This document shows positions 40,701 to 47,271 of a stretch of 64,000 bases of DNA, piece after piece. This DNA comes from Zygaena filipendulae (taxonomy: Eukaryota; Arthropoda; Insecta; Lepidoptera; Zygaenidae). Made by a program: the position numbers and the translations under genes. Where the stretch lies: positions 15,964,001 to 16,028,000 of the forward strand of contig OU015649.1 of assembly GCA_907165275.2 (NCBI GenBank), given 5' to 3'. Each line of letters begins with the position of its first letter. The first letter of the stretch is position 1. The notes beneath the pieces were generated by a model that had not been told where the DNA came from, ran no database searches, and worked only from the letters and a program-made list of their open reading frames with translations.

Positions 40701-42263
40701 GCTCGTAAATTTTTTGCCTCATAATTGCAAAGTGTGATATCTTTTCCACAATAATGCCTCATCGTCAGTTTCGCAACGTTCCCAGGGCGTAATATTTATG
40801 GAATGATCTTTACATAGATACCCACGGGTGTTCGATAAGATAGTGCTCATTCTTATTTAAAACGCCTTTACAAAACTGAACTATCATTTATTTATTTTAT
40901 TTATTTAAAAGCATCGCTACCTTTATACACAGTAATTATGTTTTAAAAGACATAGGATCTCAGTTATAGTACTATTGTGCAAAAGAGGTTATCTCGATCT
41001 CCTAAATAAAAAATGATATTTTAAAAATAACCTAAATTAAAAAACTGTTTACGGGCTCAACTTTTCATTGAGTGCGTGTGCTTCGTAGCGGCGCTACGGC
41101 GCGGGGCGGTGCTACGTAGCGGCGCTACTACGTAGCGCTTGGCTGTTAGTTACGTTCCGCAGAGACTGTTCTATTTACACGATAACTTACACCGTACTTC
41201 GCTGAGTCCTCGTCAAAGGGAAACATTGAACTTCAGTTGAACTTAATTACCGACAGATAAAGTATGAATCGAGTTAAAATTTAATTGCAAAACCTCTAAA
41301 CTCAGTTAAGACGAGTTCGATAAGTTTACAGATGCAAAATGAGTATTTCGCTCAAACAAAGTATCTTCCCTGGTCTGAGCCGACCGTGTACCCGTACGAA
41401 GTACGAATATATCGGTTACACCTCGGAAATAAAGTGCGGCGCTGCCTAGTGCGTAATTGTTTCATTCGTCTGTCTAATAAAATGCTCCTTTAGTTTTCCG
41501 ATTAAGCGTTTGAAATCGCAGGTATATGTAGCGCCGCGCGTGTAATTGCGAGCGGCGTCTCGGCGGCTCATTAACAACCGGCTAGAGGATGTTTTAATTA
41601 AGTTCGGTGATAGTTTTATCGGCCGGCATCTCGTCGCGGATGTCTTTATGTGAGGTGACTGCACAGCTACCCCGTGTTGGTTTTAATTTAGCGGTGTCGC
41701 GGCGGGGCGGGCGCGGGGCGGGTGCGGGGCGGGCGCGGGGCGAATTCCACGAGTCAAATAGTGTTACTATTAGTTACTAGGTATTAATTAGTATTAGTAT
41801 TATAATATAAAAGGTACTTTGTGTTGTCTAAATGTAGTAATTGATAAATAACATCTTTTGAAAGCCACATAATATTATGTACTTACTTACAAACCGCGAG
41901 CGGACAATGCAAGTCTGGCGCTAAGACTAATGATTGATTACTGTTGTCAAAAAGTATGTTTAGGTATGAATGTTTTGTCATGATTATAAACTCCTAATGC
42001 GAACGCGGATGTGTGTTGTGGTGCAGGCGTGCAACGGGCCCGGCGCGTCGTGGACGTGGGGCGCGCGTCCGCGGGAGCTGGGCGTGGGCGCCGAGAGCGT
42101 CAGCGTGGGCGGCGTGGGCGGCGTGGGCGCGGGCGTGGGCGCGGGGGTGGGCGCGCGGGGGCTGGGCCGCAGTGCGTCCGCCACGCTGCGCACCACCGAC
42201 CTCAACGTGGACGCCATCAAGGAGAAGCTCCTCGACCACCGGATCCCCGAGTCCTGCGTCTAG
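1612..42263 (+). CDS. Sidestep-family Ig/FN3 transmembrane protein, 5'-partial (10 exons)
   Basis: Ten exons join in phase: 1612-1756, 2762-2892, 14961-15120, 20464-20671, 21209-21312, 21900-22041, 23683-23837, 33913-34167, 40124-40197, 42027-42263, giving 1611 nt and 536 residues to the TAG stop. Order of domains in this fragment: the end of one Ig domain (residues 1-49), a complete Ig (about 50-145, with EGDDVYFECHVRANP and GRYACSALN), another Ig (about 146-250, with VIVCEVDADPP and GTLSCSASNEVG), one FN3 domain (250-340), a membrane segment (about 356-377) followed by an arginine-rich stop-transfer, then a Pro/Ala/Gly-rich cytoplasmic tail. The EGDDVYFEC and YAPxC landmarks and the Ig-FN3-TM order are those of insect Sidestep proteins, surface partners of Beaten-path receptors in motor-axon guidance. 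The N-terminal Ig domains and signal peptide must lie upstream of the window. Which Sidestep paralogue it is cannot be decided by eye. The C-terminus E-S-C-V fits a class I PDZ ligand (inference). Confidence 0.85.
1776..2205 (+). repeat. SINE-like repeat, AGAGTAGAATC subfamily
   Basis: The start ATAATAAAAGAGTAGAATC and the blocks GGTTTTCACAGGTAGATTAA and TTCATTTAAATCGGATGTC recur near 46.67-46.97 kb and, reversed, near 29.1-29.4 kb. It lies immediately after the exon A donor. Confidence 0.55.
2762..2892 (+). CDS. Sidestep-like exon B (first half of an Ig domain)
   Basis: The acceptor is GGTGCAG and the donor GTGAGT. The exon encodes PPVVRLRLGSSL, then EGDDVYFECHVRANP and WLHD: the A-C strands of an Ig domain with its first cysteine and core tryptophan. 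The EGDDVYFEC block is the most diagnostic Sidestep-family stretch in the window. Confidence 0.88.
2987..3023. repeat. Perfect 18-bp inverted repeat
   Basis: Arms 2987-3004 (TGGACCAATTAAACTAGA) and 3006-3023 are perfect reverse complements around a single C. It sits 95 nt downstream of the exon B donor and would fold as a hairpin in the pre-mRNA or a cruciform in DNA. Confidence 0.9.
4735..4905 (+). repeat. MITE-like repeat (copy 1 of 2)
   Basis: Contains CGTTAACGCATAGAAAA, GTCACGTCACGTGGTCACG and CGTCCAATCAAAAG, which recur in reverse orientation near 63.19-63.31 kb. The ends resemble TCAAGTTGAC/ATCAACTTGG inverted repeats. Confidence 0.5.
5808..6401 (+). mobile_element. Internally deleted Tc1/mariner-type transposon
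   Basis: A 594-bp unit flanked by TA on both sides (5806-5807 and 6402-6403). Its terminal inverted repeats, about 34 bp with three mismatches, begin AAGGGTCTTTCAATA (5808-5842 and 6367-6401). The TA target site and an ORF ending in a mariner transposase C-terminus identify the superfamily. It lies in the 12-kb intron of the Sidestep-like gene. Confidence 0.88.
5920..6297 (+). pseudogene. Mariner transposase remnant: HTH domain fused in frame to C-terminal end
   Basis: A 125-residue open frame. Residues 1-50 (YTVEQHVQMLKMYYQKE, STLQRLVAKF) are the helix-turn-helix head found in many insect mariner-like transposases. Residues 51-125 start at DLSPLDFFLWGFLKSQVY and run to RSRGGHLNDVIFHT, the usual transposase C-terminus. 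The middle, including the first two catalytic aspartates, is gone; only the last Asp motif (DLSPLDF) remains. It cannot be catalytically active but could still bind DNA if expressed. The frame is intact across the deletion, from ATG to TAA just inside the right end. Confidence 0.85.
8424..8600 (-). repeat. SINE-like repeat fragment
   Basis: Begins with the diagnostic CTAGCGGCTGCCCGCGGTTT of the common repeat family in reverse orientation, then loses similarity. Right border uncertain. Confidence 0.4.
9191..9462 (+). repeat. SINE-like repeat, near full length
   Basis: Starts TTAATATTATAAATGCGAAAG, followed by CTGTCTGTCTGT and TTTTTCATACACGTCAGGGG, and ends CCGCGGGGGACAGCTAGT. An ATT microsatellite sits inside. 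One of the best copies for defining the family consensus. Confidence 0.7.
11827..12022 (-). repeat. SINE-like repeat
   Basis: Reverse-oriented copy from ACTAGCTGCCCCCCGCG to AATTTAAATATTAGA, with the block CGGAGTTCCCGCGG duplicated within the copy. Confidence 0.6.
14560..14932 (+). repeat. SINE-like repeat, composite
   Basis: Contains AAAGAGGTAAAGTTTGT and CTACTGAACCAATTT, shared with the fragment at about 12985-13085, a CGCAGTTTCACCCGCG block, and ACAGACAGACAGAAAAATA. It ends about 30 bp before exon C, so it supplies part of that exon's upstream intron. Confidence 0.5.
14961..15120 (+). CDS. Sidestep-like exon C (second half of an Ig domain)
   Basis: A TG-repeat runs into the acceptor TCGCAG; the donor is GTTGGT. 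The exon encodes NQSLVLQKVTRRSSGRYAC and then SALNAEGETVSN, a typical E-G strand half with the second cysteine. It ends with one base (T), giving TAC (Tyr) when joined, so the next Ig begins with the family's YAPxC motif. The intron before it is about 12 kb. Confidence 0.88.
20012..20225 (+). repeat. SINE-like repeat
   Basis: TACTATTATATAAATGCGAAAG at the left, CAACCGATCATCATAAAAT and GCACACAAGTTGTCAAGGGT inside; the 3' end is degenerate. Confidence 0.55.
20332..20410 (-). repeat. tRNA-like (SINE head) sequence
   Basis: On the minus strand it reads TTGGCACAGCTGGTCACC (A-box-like), then AGAGATTCCAGGTTCAATTC (B-box-like, GGTTCAATTCC). No convincing acceptor stem is seen, so it is scored as a tRNA-derived repeat rather than a functional tRNA. 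Confidence 0.45.
20464..20671 (+). CDS. Sidestep-like exon D (first half of the last Ig domain)
   Basis: The acceptor is TTTGTAG and the donor is a perfect GTAAGT. The exon encodes APSCRSG, a Gly/Val run expanded relative to typical family members, then ESVVIVCEVDADPP and FKWKFNNSGE, i.e. the first cysteine and core tryptophan of an Ig domain. Phase 2 at the end matches exon E. Confidence 0.87.
20672..21208. other. Intron D-E
   Basis: 537 bp, AT-rich apart from the first 80 bp. Nothing recognisable. Confidence 0.6.
21209..21312 (+). CDS. Sidestep-like exon E (second half of the last Ig domain)
   Basis: The acceptor is CGCTCAG and the donor GTGAGA. The exon encodes YTPVADLDYGTLSCSASNEV followed by GTQLTPCVFQM, the D-Y-G-x-L-x-C signature closing an Ig domain. 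It is only 104 nt and contains no start codon at its head, so it is easily missed by ORF scanning. Confidence 0.87.
21313..21899. other. Intron E-F
   Basis: 587 bp. Nothing recognisable except the TG/GGTGGC-rich stretch that ends at the exon F acceptor. Confidence 0.6.
21900..22041 (+). CDS. Sidestep-like exon F (first half of the FN3 domain)
   Basis: The acceptor GTGGCAG lies in a G-rich (GGTGGC)n stretch with no pyrimidine tract; the donor is GTGCGC. The exon encodes GKPHAPRNCTLWNQTVDSVE then VSCVPGFDGGLPQRFLLEVY, an FN3 A-C strand region with the usual P-x-N-C start. It ends in phase 2. Confidence 0.85.
22230..22412 (+). mobile_element. MITE-like element (copy 1 of 2)
   Basis: Shares CATCTAGAGCGTTTGTGATT and GAATGTTTTTGGTGATAGTG with the copy at 26327-26525. 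Its outer ends (ACTCACCACAAAAATA and TTTTTGGTGATAGTGAAT) are imperfect inverted repeats. Borders approximate. Confidence 0.5.
22853..22918. repeat. 17-bp tandem repeat
   Basis: About three and a half units of GACGTGTGGCGTGGTGT. Confidence 0.8.
23683..23837 (+). CDS. Sidestep-like exon G (second half of the FN3 domain)
   Basis: The acceptor is TGCGCAG and the donor GTGCAG. The exon encodes SVRGLEGGVRFRLAARAHNG then KGLSPPARL, matching the closing strands of an FN3 domain (L-x-P/G-x-x-F-x-L-x-x-x-A-x-N-x-x-G). A CA-repeat starts just after the donor. Confidence 0.85.
26327..26525 (+). mobile_element. MITE-like element (copy 2 of 2)
   Basis: Terminal inverted repeats GGGCCCCTATTCACTAT at the left and, reading inwards on the minus strand, GGGCCCTTATTCACTACGA at the right. 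Shares its interior with the 22.2-kb copy. No coding capacity. Confidence 0.65.
27627..27653. repeat. (ATTT)n microsatellite
   Basis: Uninterrupted ATTT units inside intron G-H. Confidence 0.85.
29092..29412 (-). repeat. SINE-like repeat, near full length
   Basis: Reverse copy from CTAGCTGTGCCCCGCGGTTT, through a CAGACAGACAGACAGA run, to GATTCTACTCTTTTATTATA. It joins the common CTAGCTGTCCCC end and the AGAGTAGAATC end in one unit, showing that the two partial repeat types are ends of one element. Confidence 0.65.
29959..30366 (+). mobile_element. Helitron-like non-autonomous element
   Basis: Begins TCCCACCAAAAACATTTTC after an A and ends with the perfect 8-bp stem hairpin GGGGGCACTACTGTGCCCCC (30345-30364) followed by AGAT. 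The terminal layout (5' TC, 3' subterminal hairpin, no inverted repeats) and two related copies at 54.7-55.5 and 61.1 kb support a Helitron-like assignment. No replicase/helicase coding sequence. The exact 3' terminus is uncertain. Confidence 0.65.
30520..30720 (+). repeat. SINE-like repeat fragment
   Basis: GTATATAAATGCGAATGTGAG, CTCAACCGATATTATTTTGC and GGAATTCCCGCGGGAACTCC identify it; the 3' end is degenerate. Confidence 0.5.
31253..31390. mobile_element. Short MITE with 22-bp inverted termini
   Basis: Ends 31253-31274 (GTCGTAAAGTCCGCTCCACA...) and 31369-31390 are reverse complements with one mismatch. Interior GCGAGA/TCTCGC stretches also pair, so the 138-bp unit is nearly a full-length hairpin. 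No clear target-site duplication and no ORF of its own. Confidence 0.75.
32541..32612 (-). repeat. tRNA-like sequence, probably a pseudo-tRNA or SINE head
   Basis: On the minus strand TTGGTATAGTGGTAAGG resembles an A box and CGGGCTCGATTCCCGCG a T-arm with B box. The putative acceptor-stem ends do not pair and the anticodon arm is irregular, so I do not call a functional tRNA. Confidence 0.45.
33913..34167 (+). CDS. Sidestep-like exon H (membrane segment and start of cytoplasmic tail)
   Basis: The acceptor is ATCTGCAG; the donor GTGAGT follows an ending that leaves one base (T). The exon encodes the hydrophobic run GGVAGACVAGAGALLALAAA, then RELCGRWARRRR as the stop-transfer, then a proline/alanine-rich stretch with HPHPHPPG and the acidic DAEPDLIPNNY. 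The composition is extremely GC-rich. It follows a 10-kb intron. Confidence 0.82.
35915..36275 (+). mobile_element. Non-LTR retrotransposon (LINE) 3' fragment
   Basis: Translation gives TDIARRIANFKWQWAGHITR then RTDDRWSRKVL, a stop, then RTGRRSVGRP, the hexamer array and an out-of-frame remnant readable as WMRETRDRALWRSLGD. This is the characteristic C-terminal tail of insect RTE/CR1-type reverse transcriptases (K-W-Q-W-A-G-H, G-R-P, R-W, D-R-x-x-W). It is a decayed, truncated copy with frame breaks. Borders approximate. Confidence 0.75.
36074..36149. repeat. (CCCGTG)n hexamer array
   Basis: 76 bp, about 12.7 perfect units. It lies between the G-R-P codons and the remaining tail of the LINE fragment, reading Pro-Val in one frame and Gly-Thr or Ala-Arg on the other strand; long open frames across it are artefacts of the array. 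Confidence 0.95.
37798..37925 (+). repeat. SINE-like repeat fragment
   Basis: ATGAAATTTTGCATACACGT and TGTCAGGGAATACAGAAAAG match the internal block of the common repeat; both ends are lost. Confidence 0.5.
40124..40197 (+). CDS. Sidestep-like exon I (small cytoplasmic exon)
   Basis: The acceptor is TTGTTGCAG and the donor GTAAGT. This 74-nt exon enters in phase 1 and leaves in phase 0, matching both neighbours, and encodes GGGATQASAASLAGC then SPGRTAPAP. Support rests on splice signals, phase and coding-like composition; no domain is recognisable. Confidence 0.65.
40198..42026. other. Intron I-J
   Basis: Starts with a (CCCGGCA)n array (40205-40245) and contains a homopolymer-G stretch near 40590-40605 and tandem GGGCGGGTGCG-type sequence near 41700-41740. 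No exon seen. Confidence 0.55.
40205..40245. repeat. (CCCGGCA)n heptamer array
   Basis: Five perfect units plus a partial one, beginning 8 bp after the exon I donor. Confidence 0.9.
42027..42263 (+). CDS. Sidestep-like terminal exon J
   Basis: The acceptor GGTGCAG is preceded by a TG-rich stretch. The exon encodes a Gly/Val/Ala-rich low-complexity segment (GVGGVGAGVGAGVGARG), then a well-structured end TTDLNVDAIKEKL and LDHRIPESCV, then TAG. The contrast between drifting low-complexity and a normal-looking tail suggests the last 30 residues are constrained. Confidence 0.8.
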   Translation, partial: ACNGPGASWTWGARPRELGVGAESVSVGGVGGVGAGVGAGVGARGLGRSASATLRTTDLNVDAIKEKLLDHRIPESCV

Positions 42264-43890
42264 TGCCGTGTCCGCTCTCTGTAGTCATATATACGGGTCG
42301 ACGTGCGAGGTGCGGCCGCGCACTCCCCACTCCCCACTCCCCACTCTCCGCACACACCGCTCGCAGTCCACTCAATACGTCATCAGGCTGTCACGATGGT
42401 GTCTAACGAACGGTGCTCGCGCCGATCTGCATCAATAATTAATTCATTCTAGTCGATTTAGCAAAATTTAAAGTCAAATAGAGCATAATTTAAAAGCAAG
42501 TTAAGTTGAAGTAAAAATTTCAATTAGACTCGAATAGTTAAGTTCGAATTTAAGGCTTATTTTATATAAGTTCGATTCGCGTTCAAACTTTACTGAGTCA
42601 AGTTTTAAATATCCATCCCAGCGATTCACTCGACATTAGTTGTCATCCCCCGATGATCTAGATGCCTACCTACCTATCTACCCTCGTTCCATAATCAAGA
42701 GGAGCGGAATCCAAGGCGAAGGTACACAATGGGATGATAATGACGGCGCATAATTATGGCGCACCTACACAATGGGTGGCGAGGCGATTAATTAATTATG
42801 ATAATCGTGTGACACTGGCGCGGACGGGGCTGTGCGGGGGAGTGCGGGGCGGCGCGGGGGTGCGGCGGGGAGGTTGTTTCACTGTACATTACCTGCGAAG
42901 CGTGGTCCTATGTGTCTTAGCTAGGTAGAATGTGTCTAGCGTGGTGTAGCGAATGTTTGGATACTTAGCGGTGCAGCCACCATGTTGTGCAGCCGCCATG
43001 TTGTGCAGCCACCATGTTGTGCAGCCGCCGCCATGCGCTAGCGGCGCGGCGTGGCGGCTGCGCGGCGGGTGCCTGTGTAATCTGTAGTAGGGAACTTGTA
43101 GGCATAATCAAAAAAGCGTACACCGTTTACAGACGTTTAAACACTTACCTACTCTAAGGATTAATTAGAAGGTACATCCTATTTATTTGACGACTGGATG
43201 AGAGCCAATCACACAGCGCGTAACGTATCGATCAATCGCATAAAGGTGACGTCGAACAAGGAGCGTTTTGTCTACTGCGAGCCTGTAATAATGAGTGAAT
43301 TTTACTTCATGCTCAAAACACTCGCGGTATGGTTCAGATTGTACCCACGTAGTAGAATTTATTCCTATAGCTCAGGGCTCAGGCAGCCGTGAGGGCGTGG
43401 AGTCTTGCACGAGTACCTATGCTGCACAATCATAACACTGGTCTGGTACTTCAGTAGTTCGATGAGACGCAGTTATCTAAACTGTTTATCGTACCTTTAT
43501 GAGAGGACTCCTTCTAAAGATAATAACGTAAATTATGATGTAGTACCTACCTACCAACACTCTTTAGGTAGGTACTACTGGACAAGCGACACAACTCGAG
43601 CCGCACTGAGTTCAAGCATTCCCTACGCACGATACAAACAATACGTTATAATTTTAAAGAATTGTTTTGTTTTTGTTTGGGAAAAATAAATTATAAATAA
43701 ATTACAATTGTGATGTAAATAGAACATTAGCGTGTAAGTGACTGAAAACTTTGCCACTTTTTTACATGTCTACGAAAGTCTAGCTAAAGAATTATCGTTT
43801 TAAATAAGTAAATTAGATAAATGGATTTATCGTTAATTGTATAATATAGGTTTAATTCGTGTAAATAAAGTTTGTACTTGACTCTTAAGA
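42264..43890 (+). other. Probable 3' UTR of the Sidestep-like gene
   Basis: Follows the TAG stop. AATAAA signals lie at 43685-43690 and 43864-43869, the latter followed by a TTTGTACTTG stretch. A 16-bp tandem repeat (42971-43018) lies within it. The true cleavage site cannot be chosen from sequence alone. Confidence 0.5.
42971..43018. repeat. 16-bp tandem repeat in probable 3' UTR
   Basis: Three units of GTGCAGCC(A/G)CCATGTT, then a partial fourth that continues CCGCCGCCATG. Confidence 0.9.
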
Positions 43891-43970
43891 TTTTAAAGTC
43901 GGCTTTAGGGGAGCAGTTGGCGCGTTCTCACCGGAGCTCGGAGCTGTGAGCGGGGCGGGTGAGGCCTAGT

Positions 43971-44033
43971 GGGCCTGGCGGGCCTGGCGGGCCTGGCGGG
44001 CCTGGCGGGCCTGGCGGGCCTGGCGGGTCTGGC
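43971..44033. repeat. (GGGCCTGGC)n nonamer array
   Basis: Seven units, six perfect and the last GGGTCTGGC. Confidence 0.95.
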
Positions 44034-45472
44034 GCACGACCTCCGTGGAGTGACTGCGAATAGATACCTACTGCTCCAGTAAACTAACGTGTTGGAACAT
44101 CTTGTATAGAATAACGTTTACGATATCAATTTTAACATATCTGAAGACTTTTTGTACAGATTGAAAGATCTGTTTCTATTTTTATTTTCTTATAAGTAGG
44201 TACGTACCTAAAATAAATTTCTAAATTGGAATTAATTTTTAATAGGAAGAATGTTACGCGTCTATCTTCGTCTTGTCCATCGGCATCGGAATAACCGTTC
44301 TGGAGCCAACTGATGTAAATAATTATACACTACTTATAAGATAATTTAAAAATATTTTATTATTACCGACGGTTTTATGTCATCTTGTATGATTACTTTT
44401 TGCAAAGAGAACGAGACGTACGGGAATACATACCTATTTATCAACTGTTCAAAACAGCGACCGACTGATTTGTAATTGAATTGTAGATAATATACCAGAG
44501 CATAATTATTATACTTAAGTAATTTAATTTATATCGTACGTAAGACAAGATTTGTTACAATGATTAATGTTTAAAACGACTCAAAGAGTTCCGACCTACT
44601 GTTGACTTGTGTTTATTTGGAAAAGATTAAAGGTTGTCTTGGAAATATTCAAAGCATTCATTTTATTTTTATTTCATTTAATCATCCCTCGGCCGACACT
44701 GCAGTGAGGAGCGCACATACCTACCTACATTTGTTGGCATTATGTTGCTCTACCCCACCCTAAACTTTAATGCGCTTTATCTACCTATGTTTATTTTCAT
44801 TAATTTGAAAAAGCAAAAAATACGTGTAGGTAGCTATTATTTTTTTATTTTATAACTGACGGATTATTTAGAATTTTGATTTTCATACCCCGAGAAGTAC
44901 CCAATTGTTTCAAAGTTGACTAGAAAAGCGTAAAAAGGTAGGTAATAGACAGTACTTTCGTAAGTTTAGTAATATAAGTAATCAGTATGGATGCCAACAA
45001 AATACAAATAGTAGGTAATGACATAGAGTAATATACCTATCTACCTATAATGCGTGTAATCAGTGTAATGATCTCATATAAGTAAACAGATTTTATACAG
45101 CTACTGACATCTACACGCTACGATTTAGAATAACAACACTGTTGTAAGATAAAGCCATGTCCGACCATAATAACAACCACTATACGAGGTTGAGAATAGT
45201 TATTTTCTATGTAATATGCAAAATTGCTGACAGATGGCGCTGTAATACAAATAATACGGACACTTCTCTAGCGGTGCATGGCCCTCTGGTAGTATCGAGC
45301 TCTGTCCTGCAAACGGCACGCTGCCCCACTGCCGAAGTCGGACTGGCCCACACTCCACAGTCGCCACAGAGTACTTCTTTACAGTCGCACTGAATGTCCA
45401 GAAAGAGCAGACGCTTCCGACCACAGCTTTCGATAATGTTATTGTTTCCGCTTTGCGACCGACCATTGATAA

Positions 45473-45528
45473 CGACCGACCACTTTTCATATGCAAATAT
45501 CTCTTTGCATATGAAAAGTGGTCGGTCG
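45473..45528. repeat. Perfect 25-bp hairpin with 6-nt loop
   Basis: Arms 45473-45497 and 45504-45528 are exact reverse complements (outer CGACCGACCACTTTTC, inner CATATGCAAA) around TATCTC. The inner edge includes the octamer ATGCAAAT and a CATATG. Confidence 0.95.
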
Positions 45529-46667
45529 GCCAGATACGGCACGAACACGAAAATAAAGGGAATTTTACGTTACATATCAATTCTCTTTTAAAATGGCACC
45601 TCTGTTATCATGGAAACTTCTCTGATTCAACGTCGTAGGTCTTAGGTTAGGTATATTTATAGCATGGATGTAGATAAAATACTATCATCTAGAACCAGAG
45701 TCCTCGAGAGTCGAGACCAATCACCCGAGAACTAACTCGATAGGCTAACTGCTAGCGACATGTATTAGAGTGCCCATGCCCATCTTCCGGCTCCATCGTC
45801 AGATCAACTCCATGTCGTAATAATATTGTATTGTCATTCCAACTACATTTGTATGTAACAAACGATACGAAGTTTTAAATTGACTATTAAGATTTTATTA
45901 CACCATTAGTAAAATTGGTTTTATAAGCGTATTAAAAAGTGATTTTATACCTAGTGAAAAGACACCCATAACATGGCATTCTTATTTTGGAAATTATCTA
46001 TCGTGCACCAAACGCAGTCTGAGTCGTGGAGACCGTGTCGTTTGGAAAACTGCACTGACAGAAGTACCAGAGCACCAGGAGCTGCTAAACTCAAACTCAA
46101 ATTTATTGAACTCGTTAAGTTACATCATAACATTTGAATTCAGTCAAAGTATAATAAATAAATTTTTACATTTACCACTCGCTCGGAAGGCAGATTTCCC
46201 AAGAGAAGAGACGAACTAGGGACGAGCTAGGGAACTGAATCGTACGATAGCGCCACCTGTCTGGCTCTGGCGGGCGTTAGCAGAGCCGCCGCGCGCACGT
46301 AGATCGAGATCTTGTGTAGTGAACAGCGATATTCGTATGTCGACGAGAGACTTCGAGAAGGTTGCGGAGTGTCGCTTTCAGGGTATCAGCTCACACATCG
46401 TAGTTGGATTCTTAATTCAGCTCTGTTTTACAAAACCACCTGTGATGATCATTTTCCTCATAAATTAGATCCCATAATATTTAAAAAATAATACCTACTT
46501 GGTTTAAAAAAATAATAATACTTTGGTAGGTTGTTCTGCGCGCACTGCTGAAGATTTATTTATTTTATTATGTATATTTATTTTACTTTATTCGGAAAAT
46601 CAACTGCTACCAAAATGTAATGCAAATTTAAGCTTTTGACAAAAAACAAAAGCTCCTAAATGAGTAG

Positions 46668-46968
46668 AATCCGCGTTTCTGTAGGTACCTACTTTGAAAA
46701 TTTTTACCAAAAAATTGAGAGGGGCGATAAAAGAAGAGTAAAATTTCTTTTATGTCTGTCTGTTCACTGAACAGTGTTCAGGTTAATCGCCGCATCTACT
46801 AAACGATTTGGCACGCAGTTTGTACATCTGTAAAAACTGCATGATAATCTACCTACTTAAATCAGGTAAGCTTCACCAGGAGGCTTTGTTTCATTTAAAT
46901 GGGATGTCGGAAAAAAAGCTATTAGATAAAAAAGTCTCACGCGGGTGAAACCGCAGGACACAGCTAAT
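46668..46968 (+). repeat. SINE-like repeat, near full length
   Basis: Starts AGTAGAATCCGCGTTTCTGT, contains TTCATTTAAATGGGATGTC and ends GGTGAAACCGCAGGACACAGC. It ends about 200 bp before the arrestin stop codon on the opposite strand, just past the arrestin poly(A) signals. Confidence 0.6.
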
Positions 46969-46998
46969 AAATAAAAGACTCTTCAAATCGGTAAATAA

Positions 46999-47016
46999 TT
47001 TATTATGAATTTTATT
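46999..47016 (-). terminator. Arrestin poly(A) signals
   Basis: Two minus-strand AATAAA hexamers (47016-47011, 47004-46999) about 160 nt beyond the stop codon. Confidence 0.55.
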
Positions 47017-47172
47017 TGATGTTATAAATATTTATGTAAGTATATCTAAAAATATATTTGTAGTGAACTGCATCTGTTCATTCCTACACACCGCATCTAA
47101 CTGTCGAGGCGAGTCCTTGCACCGGCCACACCCCACCACCCCACCGTGGCGCCAGCAGGCGGTGGAGGGAGA

Positions 47173-47271
47173 CTAATACACCTCGATGCTCTCCTGGTGC
47201 AGGATCGTGTCCTGGCGGAACATCTCCACGTCCGCCTGGCTGTCCGCGTGGATCACCTTCGCGCGCCCCTC
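47173..47271 (-). CDS. Arrestin exon 8 (C-terminal tail)
   Basis: Acceptor GTGGCAG. Encodes [20 protein letters not shown], then [12 protein letters not shown] and TAG (residues 350-381). Minus-strand AATAAA signals follow at 47016-47011 and 47004-46999, about 160 nt past the stop. Confidence 0.93.
   Translation of the reverse strand, partial: EGRAKVIHADSQADVEMFRQDTILHQESIEVY

Larger units (their letters stand above)
43891..46998. other. Intergenic region between converging genes
   Basis: Contains a 9-bp tandem array (43971-44033), a perfect 25-bp hairpin (45473-45528) and a SINE-like copy (46668-46968). Frames of up to 126 codons at 45.2-45.6 kb overlap the hairpin on both strands and have no recognisable protein. 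Confidence 0.55.

Noticed and set aside
45157..45638. Frames of 78-126 codons on both strands with Cys/Trp-containing translations
   Set aside because: They overlap a perfect hairpin so the two strands read alike, and no domain is recognisable.
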